A stretch of 64,000 nt of DNA from UBA2287 sp964479665 (GCA_964479665.1 CAYZNN010000005.1:74320-138319); one strand, 5' to 3'; shown: positions 17,175 to 26,885, counted from the first letter of the stretch. Notes: generated by a model from the sequence alone, not told the origin. Program-made: numbers and translations.

Positions 17175-18278
17175 CTATTTTTTGTAAATGGGAAGTTTTA
17201 CAACTTTAGCCTTCAAACTCTTGTCGCGAATGGCAATAAAAATCTCGCTATCGGCTTTGCTAAATTCGGGTTTTACGTAACCCATGCCAATTCCAATTTT
17301 CATCATGGGCGACATGGTACCCGAGGTAACTTCGCCTATAACATTTCCCTGCGCATCTTTAATTTTGTAATGCTGACGTGGAATTCCCCTGTCGACCATT
17401 TCGAAACCAACGAGCTTACGCTGTAAGCCTTCGGCTTTTTGTTTTAGCATGTAATCCTTGTCGATAAAACTTTTGTGATCGACAAACTTGGTAATCCAAC
17501 TTAAACCAGCCTCAATTGGCGATGTTGTATCGTTTATATCGTTACCATATAAGCAAAAACCCATTTCGAGACGAAGGGTATCGCGAGCACCAAGTCCAAT
17601 AGGCTTAATTCCGAATTCAGCGCCCGCTTCGAAAACTGCCTTCCAAAGTTTATCAGCATCCTCGTTTGCGCAGTATATTTCGCAACCGCCAGCGCCAGTG
17701 TAACCGGTGGTTGAGAAAATTACCTCCTTAATTCCAGCAAAGGTAATTTTCTTAAAAGTGTAGTACTCCATATCCTCAACCGACTCACTGGTGAGTTTTT
17801 GCATGGCTTTTAACGCTAAGGGGCCTTGTATAGCAAGTTGTGCAATTTCGTCGGATGCGTTATAAAGCTCTTTTCCAACGTTTAATCCAAACTTGAACGC
17901 TTGCGAAACCATCCAGTTCCAATCCTTTTCAATGTTTGCAGCATTAATTACAAGCAGGTAAGTTTCAGCGTTTACTCGGTAAACCAGCAAGTCATCTACA
18001 ATGCCACCCTTTCCGTTGGGAAAGCATGAGTACTGAACCTTTCCGTCGAAAAGAGCAGCAGCATCGTTGCTTGTAACGTACTGAATAAAATCGAGAGCCT
18101 TAGGGCCTTTAACCCAAACCTCGCCCATGTGCGAAACATCGAAAACGCCAACTTTTTCGCGAACTGTAACGTGTTCGTCGTTAATACCTGTGTACTCAAC
18201 GGGCATATTGTAACCTGCAAAGGGAACCATTTTAGCACCTAATGCAATGTGAAATTTGGTAAACGGAGTTTGTTTCAT
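17175..18278 (-). CDS. gcvT: Aminomethyltransferase, glycine cleavage T protein
   Basis: This 367-residue protein starts MKQTPFTKFHIALGAKMVPFAGYNMP. It has DVSHMGEVWVKG, the folate-binding domain with GYTGAGGCEIYC, and the C-terminal barrel with GEVTSGTMSPMMK. It transfers the methylene group of glycine to tetrahydrofolate in the glycine cleavage system. No gcvH or gcvP is adjacent. Proximity to serine genes fits one-carbon metabolism. Confidence 0.96.
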   Translation of the reverse strand: MKQTPFTKFHIALGAKMVPFAGYNMPVEYTGINDEHVTVREKVGVFDVSHMGEVWVKGPKALDFIQYVTSNDAAALFDGKVQYSCFPNGKGGIVDDLLVYRVNAETYLLVINAANIEKDWNWMVSQAFKFGLNVGKELYNASDEIAQLAIQGPLALKAMQKLTSESVEDMEYYTFKKITFAGIKEVIFSTTGYTGAGGCEIYCANEDADKLWKAVFEAGAEFGIKPIGLGARDTLRLEMGFCLYGNDINDTTSPIEAGLSWITKFVDHKSFIDKDYMLKQKAEGLQRKLVGFEMVDRGIPRQHYKIKDAQGNVIGEVTSGTMSPMMKIGIGMGYVKPEFSKADSEIFIAIRDKSLKAKVVKLPIYKK

Positions 18279-18407
18279 ATTGTTTAAATGTAATATTATT
18301 GTTAGAGGACAAAATAACTAAAATTGAGACACAAACGTAAGGTTATTTTCACTAATTGCAAATTGATTTTATCATGTTTTACAATTAGGTTTTTGGCTCT
18401 TTACTAT

Positions 18408-19046
18408 TTATGTTTTTTTTTGAAATTCGTTGCACAAAACAGCCAATCCACATTCGTTGCATTTGGGTTTTCGGGCAATGCAGGTGTACCTCCCATGGAG
18501 AATTAACCAATGGTGGGCAACTGCCCAAAGTTCCTTTTGGAAACCTTTCATAAGTTGCTTTTCGGTATCGGTTGGGGTTTTGGCATTTTTGCTCAATCCA
18601 ATGCGTGCGGCAACCCTGAAAACGTGCGTATCGACAGCAATTGCGGGTGTTTTAAACGCTATTGAAGCCACCACATTGGCAGTTTTTCGTCCAACTCCGG
18701 GTAGCTGCTGAAGTTCGTCGATACCCATTGGTATCTCGCCATTAAAGTTGGCAACAACTTTTTGAGCCATACCCACTAGGTTTTTTGCTTTATTATTGGG
18801 GTACGAGCACGATTTTATAACCTCAAAAACCTCTTCGACCGAGGAATGTGCCAACACTTGGGGAACCGGAAATTTTTTAAAAAAGGAAGGGGTTATTTGG
18901 TTTACTCTTTTATCGGTACACTGCGCCGAAAGTATGGTAGCAACAATAAGTTGGTAGGGATTAGTATGGTTCAATTCGGTTTCGGCAACGAGCATATTAT
19001 GCTGAAAGTAAGCTGTTACTTGCTTAAATTTCTCCTTAGTGGTCAT
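18408..19046 (-). CDS. nth: Endonuclease III
   Basis: This 212-residue DNA glycosylase/AP lyase has the helix-hairpin-helix LPGVGRKTANVVAS with the catalytic Lys, the catalytic Asp in AVDTHVFRVAARI, and a 4Fe-4S cluster with spacing C-x6-C-x2-C-x5-C at the C-terminus (starting CIARKPKC). It removes oxidised pyrimidines. The gene is transcribed away from the M16 peptidase. Confidence 0.95.
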   Translation of the reverse strand: MTTKEKFKQVTAYFQHNMLVAETELNHTNPYQLIVATILSAQCTDKRVNQITPSFFKKFPVPQVLAHSSVEEVFEVIKSCSYPNNKAKNLVGMAQKVVANFNGEIPMGIDELQQLPGVGRKTANVVASIAFKTPAIAVDTHVFRVAARIGLSKNAKTPTDTEKQLMKGFQKELWAVAHHWLILHGRYTCIARKPKCNECGLAVLCNEFQKKT

Positions 19047-19062
19047 TTTATTTAGTTTTCAA

Positions 19063-19070
19063 CAAAAATA
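19063..19070 (-). promoter_or_regulatory. Predicted -7 promoter box of nth
   Basis: The minus strand reads TATTTTTG, a perfect TAnnTTTG, 16 bases before the nth start codon. Confidence 0.4.
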
Positions 19071-19264
19071 GTCAATAATGTATTATCGGCACTGAAACAA
19101 TTATTGGGTAATATTTTTCATTTTATTCCACATTTTGGGGATATAAAAACATTCAACAAGGAACATACTAAAACATAATGCATTCATATTGTAATACATA
19201 GAAATTCAAATAAAAATGGCATGCTTTTTAATATAATTAATATGTTCCCCAAACACGTAAAAAT

Positions 19265-19367
19265 AGGTTGCTCCCACCAAGCAACCAGGTTGCCCGGTTC
19301 CCATCTAAGCCAAGCATAATCCACCAATTTCCCAAAATCCAAAAAAGGTTCGGGCAACCTTTTTTTA
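19265..19367 (+). ncRNA. Possible structured leader or small RNA with intrinsic terminator
   Basis: The 466-base gap between nth and the M16 gene holds repeated GGTTGC/GCAACC elements. GGTTGC (19266-19271) pairs with GCAACC (19281-19286). AGGTTGCCCG (19287-19296) is perfectly complementary to CGGGCAACCT (19351-19360), which is followed by seven Ts. The shorter AAAAAAGGTT/AACCTTTTTT hairpin at 19341-19365 is an alternative terminator. A terminator pointing toward the M16 gene with no gene before it implies a small RNA or an attenuated leader. I match it to no known family. Confidence 0.4.
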
Positions 19368-19447
19368 ACATTTTTTAATTTTCATTTCAATACTAGCAAT
19401 AAACCATATTTCTTGAGTTTTGTCTCATTAATCGAATTTGAAGCAGT

Positions 19448-19478
19448 GTTGCTAATTACTGAATTATGTTTACTTTTG
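19448..19478 (+). promoter_or_regulatory. Predicted promoter of the M16 peptidase gene
   Basis: A perfect -7 box TACTTTTG (19471-19478) lies 19 bases after GTTG (19448-19451), one mismatch from the -33 consensus. The start codon follows at 19513. This promoter lies downstream of the putative leader terminator, so the peptidase can be transcribed independently. Confidence 0.5.
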
Positions 19479-19512
19479 GCTACCCAATTAAAATTAACCA
19501 ATACTTTTAAAA

Positions 19513-22323
19513 ATGAAACATGTAAAAAAGTTTTTGTTATTCCTTTTAGTTACCATTATTTATGGTAGTGCTAATGCGCAAGTTAATTGGAATACCCCTT
19601 TACCTATCGACCCAAAGGTGGTTGTAGGCAATCTCGACAATGGAATGCGCTATTACATTCGTAAGAATAGTGAGCCCAAAGAAAGAGCAGAGTTCTATAT
19701 TGTTTTCAACGTTGGTGCCATGCTCGAAGACGACGATCAGGATGGACTAGCCCATTTCGCTGAACATATGGCGTTTAACGGCACAAAAAATTTCCCCGAC
19801 AAAGGAATTCTCAATTTTCTTGAAACCATTGGTGTTAAGTTTGGTCACAACGTAAATGCATTCACTTCTCAGGATGTAACAGCCTACAACCTATCGAACG
19901 TTCCCCTAACTAGAGAAACTATTATCGATTCGGCACTGTTAATTCTACACGATTGGGCAAACTACATATCGTTTGAGGACGAAGAAATTGATGCCGAACG
20001 GGGTGTTATTCGCGAAGAATGGAGAACCCGTCGCACCTCTGACTGGAGAACATACCAAGCACGAATGGAAAACCTATATAAGGGCTCCAAGTATGCCGAG
20101 CGTGATGTTATTGGCAAACTAGATGTTATAGATAATTTTAAGTATGAAACCATCCGTCGCTTTTATCGCGATTGGTACCGCCCCGATCTTCAGGCACTTA
20201 TTATTGTTGGTGATTTTGATCCTCAAATGATGGAAAATAAAGTTAAAGCATTATTTTCAAAAATTCCTGCGCCGGTTAATGCTAAAGCACGCCCCGAATT
20301 CGAAGTTCCCAACCACAAGGAACCAATAATAGGCATTTACACCGACCCCGAAGCCACTCGTACCATGGTTGAGTTATTCTATAAGCATCCCGCTGTAAGC
20401 AAAGAGGAAAAGAACACTCTTGGATTTTATAAAAATGCACTTATCAGGAATCTTTTTGCTCAAATTATTAACGCTCGTTTCGACGAAATAAGGCAGAAAG
20501 AAAATCCTCCTTTCCTTTTTGCATACAGCTATTATGGCGATTTGGTTCGCACAAAGAGCGCCTATGTTTTAATGGCCAATGCACGTGAAAACGATTCGAA
20601 GCGTGCATTACGTACCATGCTCGAAGAAAACCATCGAGTTTTCTTGCATGGTTTTACCCAAACCGAACTCGATAGGGCAAAAGCTGATATGCTCAGGAGT
20701 ATTGAAAACGATTACAAGGAGCGCGATAAGGTTAAAAATGCCAATTTGATACGCGAGTACATGTCGCACTTTACCAGTGGAGATGCAATACCCGGCATTG
20801 AATTTGAGTATATGATGGCCCAATCGCTGGTTCCTACAATTACACTCGAAGAGGTAAGCGTGAAAGCAAAGGAATGGACTACCGATGAAAACATGGTTTT
20901 CTTTATTAGCGCTCCCGAAAAAGAAGCCGAAACCCTTCCTTCAAAAGATGAAATTATTGCCATTTACAATCAGGTAAAAAATAGTCCGCTGGAACCATAT
21001 GCCGACAAGTTAAATACCGAACCCCTTATTAGTAAAGTTCCCAAAGCAGGAAAAGTAAAAAAAGCAACGGAGAATAAAGTTCTAGCTGCAACCGAATGGA
21101 CCCTCTCCAACGGAGTGAAAGTTGTAATTAAAACTACCAATTTCAAAGAGGATGAGGTTCTACTTTCGGCATACAGCCCCGGTGGCTTTTCATTAGTAGC
21201 CGACAAAGATGTACCAACTGCCCAGTTCACCTCGTCAATTGCCATGATGAGCGGAGTTAGCAAGTTCACTAAGGTTGACCTCGACAAAATGCTTTCGGGC
21301 AAACTGGTAAACGTTAACCCATATATTGGTGAATTTGAAGAAGGCCTCTCCGGAAGCAGCTCACCACAGGATATCGAGCTGATGATGCAACTTGTGTACC
21401 TTTACTTTACCAGTCCTCGTTTCGATGAAACCGCATACAGTTCAACCATGTCGCAACTTCAGGCTATGTTGCAGAATGCTGGAAAAAATCCAAACATGAT
21501 TTTCCGCGACTCAATTAATTTCTTCGTTAATAACAGGCACTTCAGAAAACGCCCTATGAATCTTGAATTGCTGAAAGAAGTTGATTTTACGAAGATGGAA
21601 AGCATTTACAAAAACCGTTTTGCCGATGCCAGCGACTTTACCTTTGTATTTGTTGGCAACATTACGCCCGAAACGCTTAAACCATTGGTAGAAACCTATT
21701 TGGGGTCGCTGCCAAATATTAAAAGAAAAGAAAATTGGAAGGATAACCACATCCGTTTTCCACAGGGAAAAAATTTGAAACCTTTCCAAATAACCATGCA
21801 AGTTCCAAAAGCATCATGTTTTGTTGCCTTCCAGAATAAAACCGATTTCAACTACCAAAACATTCTTTATGCTAGTGCAATAGAGCATATTCTAGATTTG
21901 CGTTATACCGAAACAATTCGCGAGAAAGAAGGTGGAACATACGGTGTATCTTCACGCATTAGCATTTCCAAGCTCCCAACCACACAGGTTATGGTTAATA
22001 TTTTCTTCGACACTGATCCTACCAAATCGGAACGCCTAGTTTCAATCGTTCATTCCGAATTCGAAAAAATTGCTTCCGAAGGTCCTACCGAAACCGACCT
22101 GAACAAGGCGCGTGAGTACTTCCTGAAAACACGTAGTGAGCGACTCCGCGAAAACCGGTTCTGGTCAACCGCAATCAGAGACTACTATTCAAATAGTATG
22201 GATATAGTAACTGGTTATGATGATTTGGTTCGCAAGTTAACACCTGCTGAAGTTCAAAAAGCCGCACAAAAAATGTTCAACAATGCCAATATGCTTCAGG
22301 TTATTATGAGCCCTGCCGAATAA
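19513..22323 (+). CDS. M16 family zinc metallopeptidase (insulinase-like, exported)
   Basis: This 936-residue protein has a signal peptide (residues about 1-22, ending ANAQ) and two M16 repeats in one chain, as in pitrilysin. The inverted zinc motif is HFAEH near residue 78, with the third ligand Glu probably in the EDEEIDAERGVIREEW region. The second half carries the usual degenerate copy, with REKEGGTYGVSSR near the end forming the substrate pocket. It is expected in the periplasm, degrading peptides. Bacteroidota usually have several copies. Confidence 0.93.
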   Translation: MKHVKKFLLFLLVTIIYGSANAQVNWNTPLPIDPKVVVGNLDNGMRYYIRKNSEPKERAEFYIVFNVGAMLEDDDQDGLAHFAEHMAFNGTKNFPDKGILNFLETIGVKFGHNVNAFTSQDVTAYNLSNVPLTRETIIDSALLILHDWANYISFEDEEIDAERGVIREEWRTRRTSDWRTYQARMENLYKGSKYAERDVIGKLDVIDNFKYETIRRFYRDWYRPDLQALIIVGDFDPQMMENKVKALFSKIPAPVNAKARPEFEVPNHKEPIIGIYTDPEATRTMVELFYKHPAVSKEEKNTLGFYKNALIRNLFAQIINARFDEIRQKENPPFLFAYSYYGDLVRTKSAYVLMANARENDSKRALRTMLEENHRVFLHGFTQTELDRAKADMLRSIENDYKERDKVKNANLIREYMSHFTSGDAIPGIEFEYMMAQSLVPTITLEEVSVKAKEWTTDENMVFFISAPEKEAETLPSKDEIIAIYNQVKNSPLEPYADKLNTEPLISKVPKAGKVKKATENKVLAATEWTLSNGVKVVIKTTNFKEDEVLLSAYSPGGFSLVADKDVPTAQFTSSIAMMSGVSKFTKVDLDKMLSGKLVNVNPYIGEFEEGLSGSSSPQDIELMMQLVYLYFTSPRFDETAYSSTMSQLQAMLQNAGKNPNMIFRDSINFFVNNRHFRKRPMNLELLKEVDFTKMESIYKNRFADASDFTFVFVGNITPETLKPLVETYLGSLPNIKRKENWKDNHIRFPQGKNLKPFQITMQVPKASCFVAFQNKTDFNYQNILYASAIEHILDLRYTETIREKEGGTYGVSSRISISKLPTTQVMVNIFFDTDPTKSERLVSIVHSEFEKIASEGPTETDLNKAREYFLKTRSERLRENRFWSTAIRDYYSNSMDIVTGYDDLVRKLTPAEVQKAAQKMFNNANMLQVIMSPAE

Positions 22324-22347
22324 GAATTGCATAATTTATTTTTTTAA

Positions 22348-22375
22348 GAGCCGCACATTTTGCGGCTCTTTTTTT
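22348..22375 (+). terminator. Intrinsic terminator of the M16 peptidase gene
   Basis: GAGCCGCA and TGCGGCTC pair across a CATTT-type loop and are followed by a run of seven Ts, about 25 bases after the stop codon. Confidence 0.8.
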
Positions 22376-22377
22376 GC

Positions 22378-22422
22378 GTCATACTGGCAGAATCAGGCCT
22401 TAGAATTACGACATACTGTCGT
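22378..22422 (+). promoter_or_regulatory. Two CATACTG palindromes upstream of clpB
   Basis: GTCATACTGGC (22378-22388) and the perfect palindrome ACGACATACTGTCGT (22408-22422) share the core GnCATACTGnC. The cores begin 32 bases apart, about three helical turns. They lie 51-95 bases before the clpB start codon in a short gap with no other gene. The arrangement suggests cooperative binding of a dimeric regulator, plausibly of the heat-shock response. Confidence 0.5.
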
Positions 22423-22472
22423 TTCGCAAAGTGTGGTAAGTAATTTGATAACCATTGGGAAAATGCTATACT

Positions 22473-25061
22473 ATGAATCCCAATAGTTTAACCATAAAAT
22501 CGCAGGAAGCTATTCAGCAAGCCGCAACAATTGCGCAAGGAATGAGCCATCCTGCAATAGAACCCATTCATATTTTAAAAGGAATTATGAACGAAGCCGA
22601 TGGAATTGCATCATTCCTTATAAAGAAAATGGGGATAAACACTTCCAACTTTGATGCAGTTATTACAAGAATGCTGAACTCCTTACCAAAGGTATCTGGA
22701 GGTAATCAGTACCTTAGTTCCTATTCAAATAGGGCATTACAAAAAGCAAGTGATGTGGCTAAGGAGATGGGCGACCAGTTTGTTTCTGTTGAACATATTA
22801 TGGTAGGACTACTCGAAAGTGGCGATCAAGTTTCGCAGGTAATGAAAGATGCTGGCTTCACATTCAAAGATTTAAAAACAGCTATTTCAGAGCTCCGCAA
22901 AGGTTCTAAAGTCGATTCGCAAACAGCCGAAGACACTTACAATGCCCTAAACCGATTTGCCTTAAACCTGAACGAAATGGCGCGAAGCGGCAAACTCGAC
23001 CCAGTAATTGGGCGCGATGACGAAATTCGTCGTGTACTCCAAATCCTCTCGCGCCGTACTAAAAACAACCCCATTTTAATTGGTGAACCGGGTGTTGGAA
23101 AAACAGCCATTGCCGAAGGCATAGCCCATCGAATTATAAATGGCGATGTACCCGAAAATTTAAAATCGAAACAGTTTTACTCTCTCGATATGGGCGCCCT
23201 TATTGCTGGTGCTAAATATAAAGGGGAGTTCGAAGAGCGTTTAAAATCTGTTATAAAAGAGGTAATTGCCTCTAACGGCGAGGTTATACTTTTTATCGAT
23301 GAAATTCATACGCTCGTTGGGGCCGGTAAAAGCGAAGGTGCAATGGACGCTGCAAATATTCTAAAACCGGCATTGGCTCGAGGAGAACTACGTGCCATTG
23401 GGGCAACTACGCTTATCGAGTATCAAAAGTACTTTGAAAAAGACAAGGCGCTCGAGCGCAGATTTCAAAATGTGCTGGTCGATGAGCCAACGGTAACCGA
23501 TGCGGTATCGATACTACGAGGATTAAAAGAGCGATACGAAACGCACCATTCGGTTCGAATTAAGGATGAGGCAATTATTGCCGCTGTTGAGCTATCGCAT
23601 CGATATATTACAAATAGATTTCTTCCCGATAAGGCTATCGACCTTGTTGACGAAGCTGCATCAAAGCTTAGGCTCGAAATGAATTCAGTACCCGAAAGCA
23701 TCGATGAAATTGAGCGCCGAATTAAGCAACTCGAAATAGAACGCGAAGCTATTAAGCGTGAAGGCGACACAAAAAAACTCGATGTGCTAAATGGCGAAAT
23801 TGCTAACCTAACCGATGAGCGAAGTAAGTTACATGCAAAATGGCAAAGCGAAAAAAGTATAATCGATAAAATTCAGCAGCACAAGCAACTAATCGAATCG
23901 TTAAAAATTGAAGCCGAAGAGGCTGAACGACGTAGCGACTACGAAAAGGTAGCCGAAATTCGCTACGGAAAAATTAAAGAAGCTGATAAGGCAATGGAAA
24001 CTCACAAAGCCGAGCTCACTGCAAGTCAAGCAAACTTCGCTCTAATTAAAGAAGAGGTCGATGCAGAGGATATTGCCGAAGTTGTTGCCCGTTGGACTGG
24101 CATACCCGTTTCGCGAATGCTACAAAGCGAACGCGAAAAGCTGCTTTCGCTCGAAGAGCAACTTCATAAACGGGTTGTAGGACAACACGAAGCCATAGCA
24201 TCGGTGGCCGATGCTGTTCGCAGAAACCGTGCGGGTTTGTCGGACTCTAAAAAGCCCATTGGCTCATTTATTTTCCTTGGCACTACTGGGGTTGGAAAAA
24301 CCGAACTGGCAAAGGCTCTGGCCGAGTTTCTGTTTAACGATGAGAACCTGATGACCCGAATAGACATGAGCGAGTACCAAGAGCGTCATTCGGTATCGAG
24401 ACTTATAGGCGCACCTCCGGGCTATGTAGGTTACGACGAAGGTGGGCAACTTACCGAATCGGTTCGACATAAGCCCTACTCGGTTGTTCTACTCGATGAG
24501 ATTGAGAAAGCTCACCCCGATGTATTCAATATTCTTTTGCAGGTACTCGACGATGGTAGGCTCACAGATAACAAGGGTCGATTGGTCGATTTTAAAAACA
24601 CTATTATTATAATGACCTCCAATATTGGTTCGCATATAATACAGGGTAATTTGAACGATGCCGGAAGAATAATCGATCAGGGAGTGCTCGACCGAACACG
24701 TCTTCAAGTTTTTGAACTGCTAAAACAAACCATTCGTCCCGAATTTTTAAACAGAGTGGATGAAATAATAATGTTTTCGCCACTTACAATAAAGGAGGTG
24801 CGAGAAATTGTTCTTTTGCAATTCAATAAAATAAGAGAAACTCTGCTTGAACAAGGATTAGAAATATCGATAACTGATAGTGCTGTTGATTGGATTACTA
24901 ACGTTGGATATGATCCACTTTATGGCGCTCGTCCGATAAAACGGATGCTTCAGAAACATATCTTAAATGAGCTCTCAAAGCGAATATTGGAGGGGCAGAT
25001 AAATAAGAACAAGCCCATTATTGTGGATTATTTCGACAGTGAAACTTTAGTTTTCAGATAG
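22473..25061 (+). CDS. clpB: ATP-dependent chaperone ClpB
   Basis: This 862-residue Hsp100 disaggregase starts MNPNSLTIKSQEAIQQA. The Clp N domain occupies about residues 1-145. The first AAA module has Walker A GEPGVGKTA and Walker B VILFIDEIHTLVGAG. A coiled-coil middle domain (about 400-520) is followed by the second AAA module with GTTGVGKTELAKA and the sensor region NRVDEIIMF. It resolubilises aggregates with DnaK. I used the ATG at 22473 rather than the upstream TTG. The paired palindromes at 22378-22422 are likely its control site. Confidence 0.96.
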   Translation: MNPNSLTIKSQEAIQQAATIAQGMSHPAIEPIHILKGIMNEADGIASFLIKKMGINTSNFDAVITRMLNSLPKVSGGNQYLSSYSNRALQKASDVAKEMGDQFVSVEHIMVGLLESGDQVSQVMKDAGFTFKDLKTAISELRKGSKVDSQTAEDTYNALNRFALNLNEMARSGKLDPVIGRDDEIRRVLQILSRRTKNNPILIGEPGVGKTAIAEGIAHRIINGDVPENLKSKQFYSLDMGALIAGAKYKGEFEERLKSVIKEVIASNGEVILFIDEIHTLVGAGKSEGAMDAANILKPALARGELRAIGATTLIEYQKYFEKDKALERRFQNVLVDEPTVTDAVSILRGLKERYETHHSVRIKDEAIIAAVELSHRYITNRFLPDKAIDLVDEAASKLRLEMNSVPESIDEIERRIKQLEIEREAIKREGDTKKLDVLNGEIANLTDERSKLHAKWQSEKSIIDKIQQHKQLIESLKIEAEEAERRSDYEKVAEIRYGKIKEADKAMETHKAELTASQANFALIKEEVDAEDIAEVVARWTGIPVSRMLQSEREKLLSLEEQLHKRVVGQHEAIASVADAVRRNRAGLSDSKKPIGSFIFLGTTGVGKTELAKALAEFLFNDENLMTRIDMSEYQERHSVSRLIGAPPGYVGYDEGGQLTESVRHKPYSVVLLDEIEKAHPDVFNILLQVLDDGRLTDNKGRLVDFKNTIIIMTSNIGSHIIQGNLNDAGRIIDQGVLDRTRLQVFELLKQTIRPEFLNRVDEIIMFSPLTIKEVREIVLLQFNKIRETLLEQGLEISITDSAVDWITNVGYDPLYGARPIKRMLQKHILNELSKRILEGQINKNKPIIVDYFDSETLVFR

Positions 25062-25068
25062 TTAAAAA

Positions 25069-25099
25069 GAACTCGCCGGAATAGTACCGGCGAGTTCGC
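25069..25099 (-). terminator. Terminator between clpB and creD
   Basis: GAACTCGCCGG (25069-25079) pairs with CCGGCGAGTTC (25087-25097). The T-run TTTTTAAC follows on the minus strand, so it mainly terminates creD, and the stem also serves convergent clpB. Confidence 0.75.
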
Positions 25100-25110
25100 A
25101 ATTAAATCTA

Positions 25111-26418
25111 TTACTCGCTACTGCCATACCATTCAACGCTTCGCGACACATACATTATTATTGAAATTACCAGAAACAAACCAATGCTTCCCATTAGAAG
25201 AGCATAATCCTGTAATTGAAGTATTGTAAACAGGAATAAGTACAGTCCAACAAGCATAAGTGTTAGCAATGCAGTTCCTCTTTTTGTTTTAATAATATTG
25301 AAAAAATACACGGAAATAAGAGCTATTGTTGCAACCGAAGATACGGTATAGGCCCAAAAGAAACCTATATGCTCCGAGAGCGATACCAGCAGCGTGTAGA
25401 AAACACAAAGTGCTCCTCCAACCAGTAAGTATTGAACCGGATGGATTTTTTTCCTTGAAATCAGTTCGAAAAGCAAAAAGGCAACAAAGGTTAGCCCAAT
25501 AAACATTATTGCATACTTGGCGCTCCGGGTATTCTTTTGGTAATGGTCAACTGGCAATAAGAAATCGACCCCAAAGGTCGAATTATCTACTGAGTACTCG
25601 CTACCAATCCATTGCTGTGGAAAGTTCCTATTAAGGTTTAATACTACCCAACCGGCTGTAAAACCATCTTCGGATATATTCCGATTTACGGGTAAGAATG
25701 CACCAGAAAAACTGGGGTTAGCCCAGGAAGATGTAAGATTTACTGCCGTTTGCTTTCCCAGCGGAATAAAATTTAACGATTGGCTGCCGTTCAAATCAAT
25801 ATTGTATGAAAACGAAAGGTTCGAAAGAGCCTTCAAATCTATAATGCACGTTATTCCCGAACCTACTATATCTTTTGCTTCGTTTCCTGGATTCATCTCA
25901 TGTGTCGAATCACCAATATTCACTTCCATAACATTTCTTATTCCTCTCGTATCCGAAACACCAACCGACAAGGTAACCTCATCCCACAAAACCTTTGTTG
26001 GGTCTATCTTCCATTGGCTTAAATCGGGCATTTTAAAACTACCCTCTACCTTTAAATTTCCTGTATAAACTGGCACTTTATATATGCCTCTATAACGGGT
26101 TTCCGGAATTATATTACCCGAAACACGTAGGCTTTCGGGTAAAAAATAGGCATTTTTTCGGGTTGTAATAATCTTGTTATCGGCACTGAGTGTATGTACC
26201 AAAAAGGGAATCGAAATAATGGGGCCTGCAATTGTTTGTGGATAGCCCCATTTTTGGCCAACCTCTCTGTATACTTCTTTAAAAGCAAGTTCACGTTCGC
26301 TTATAAGAGACTGAATCATGCTGGCTGGGATGAGAAGAAGCAATGCAAGCACACCTACTCCTATTGCCTTAAGGGTTTTAGATTCTTTAACCCGATTCGT
26401 TAATTCTTCAATTGCCAT
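25111..26418 (-). CDS. creD: CreD-like inner-membrane protein
   Basis: This 435-residue protein has an N-terminal membrane anchor (about residues 20-40), a large periplasmic domain with SISEREL-type and FLPESLRVSGNI segments, and five or so C-terminal membrane helices. This is the CreD (cell envelope integrity, colicin tolerance) layout. In Enterobacteria creD is controlled by the CreBC two-component system; no such genes are adjacent. Its molecular function remains unknown. Confidence 0.88.
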   Translation of the reverse strand: MAIEELTNRVKESKTLKAIGVGVLALLLLIPASMIQSLISERELAFKEVYREVGQKWGYPQTIAGPIISIPFLVHTLSADNKIITTRKNAYFLPESLRVSGNIIPETRYRGIYKVPVYTGNLKVEGSFKMPDLSQWKIDPTKVLWDEVTLSVGVSDTRGIRNVMEVNIGDSTHEMNPGNEAKDIVGSGITCIIDLKALSNLSFSYNIDLNGSQSLNFIPLGKQTAVNLTSSWANPSFSGAFLPVNRNISEDGFTAGWVVLNLNRNFPQQWIGSEYSVDNSTFGVDFLLPVDHYQKNTRSAKYAIMFIGLTFVAFLLFELISRKKIHPVQYLLVGGALCVFYTLLVSLSEHIGFFWAYTVSSVATIALISVYFFNIIKTKRGTALLTLMLVGLYLFLFTILQLQDYALLMGSIGLFLVISIIMYVSRSVEWYGSSE

Positions 26419-26504
26419 AATAAGTTATTTTAGGTGATTACTAAATTATGTTGTTTAAACACATTGGTTTAATAACGAAATACCCTTACGTTAATTGATT
26501 AAGC

Positions 26505-26536
26505 AATAAAAAACCGCCCCAAAGGGCGGTTAAAAA
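26505..26536 (-). terminator. Terminator of the HPt-STAS transcript
   Basis: AACCGCCC (26512-26519) pairs with GGGCGGTT (26524-26531) across a CAAA-type loop. On the minus strand it ends in TTTTTT. It lies a few bases after the STAS stop codon. Confidence 0.8.
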
Positions 26537-26539
26537 GAG

Positions 26540-26881
26540 CTAAAGGCTAAACGTTTCCATACAGTCGTCAACGCTCTCGCGAATGTCGAATACAGAATGC
26601 AGTTGAAGCAATTTAACCAGTTCCATAACATCGGCCGAAATGTTGCAAAGTTTAAGTTGAGCATCGTTACTCTTACATACACGCAGTACTGAGAGAAGGG
26701 CACCAAAACCAGAACTGTCAACATACTCAATACCACCCAAACTTATAACCACCTTTAATCTGGGTTGATCGATAATTTTCGAAACTTCGAGTTTAAACGA
26801 TTGGGCAATGGCTGAGTTCAATTTGCTGCTATTCTGTAAAGAAACAATAAGAACATCGTTAATTTTTTCAATATTTATCAT
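26540..26881 (-). CDS. STAS domain protein (anti-sigma-factor antagonist-like)
   Basis: This 113-residue single STAS domain resembles SpoIIAA/RsbV. The phospho-acceptor motif is YVDSSGFGALLSVLR, with SS near residues 55-56, and the N-terminus MINIEKINDVLIVSL forms the first strand. Such proteins bind a kinase/anti-sigma factor and are switched by Ser phosphorylation. The gene lies 4 bases after the HPt gene. No RsbW-like kinase is adjacent, so partners lie elsewhere. Confidence 0.88.
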   Translation of the reverse strand: MINIEKINDVLIVSLQNSSKLNSAIAQSFKLEVSKIIDQPRLKVVISLGGIEYVDSSGFGALLSVLRVCKSNDAQLKLCNISADVMELVKLLQLHSVFDIRESVDDCMETFSL

Positions 26882-26885
26882 GGCG

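Noticed and set aside
19265..19367. Signal recognition particle RNA on either strand
   Set aside because: The conserved apical loop sequence of SRP RNA (GGAAG with AGCAGCC) is absent on both strands.
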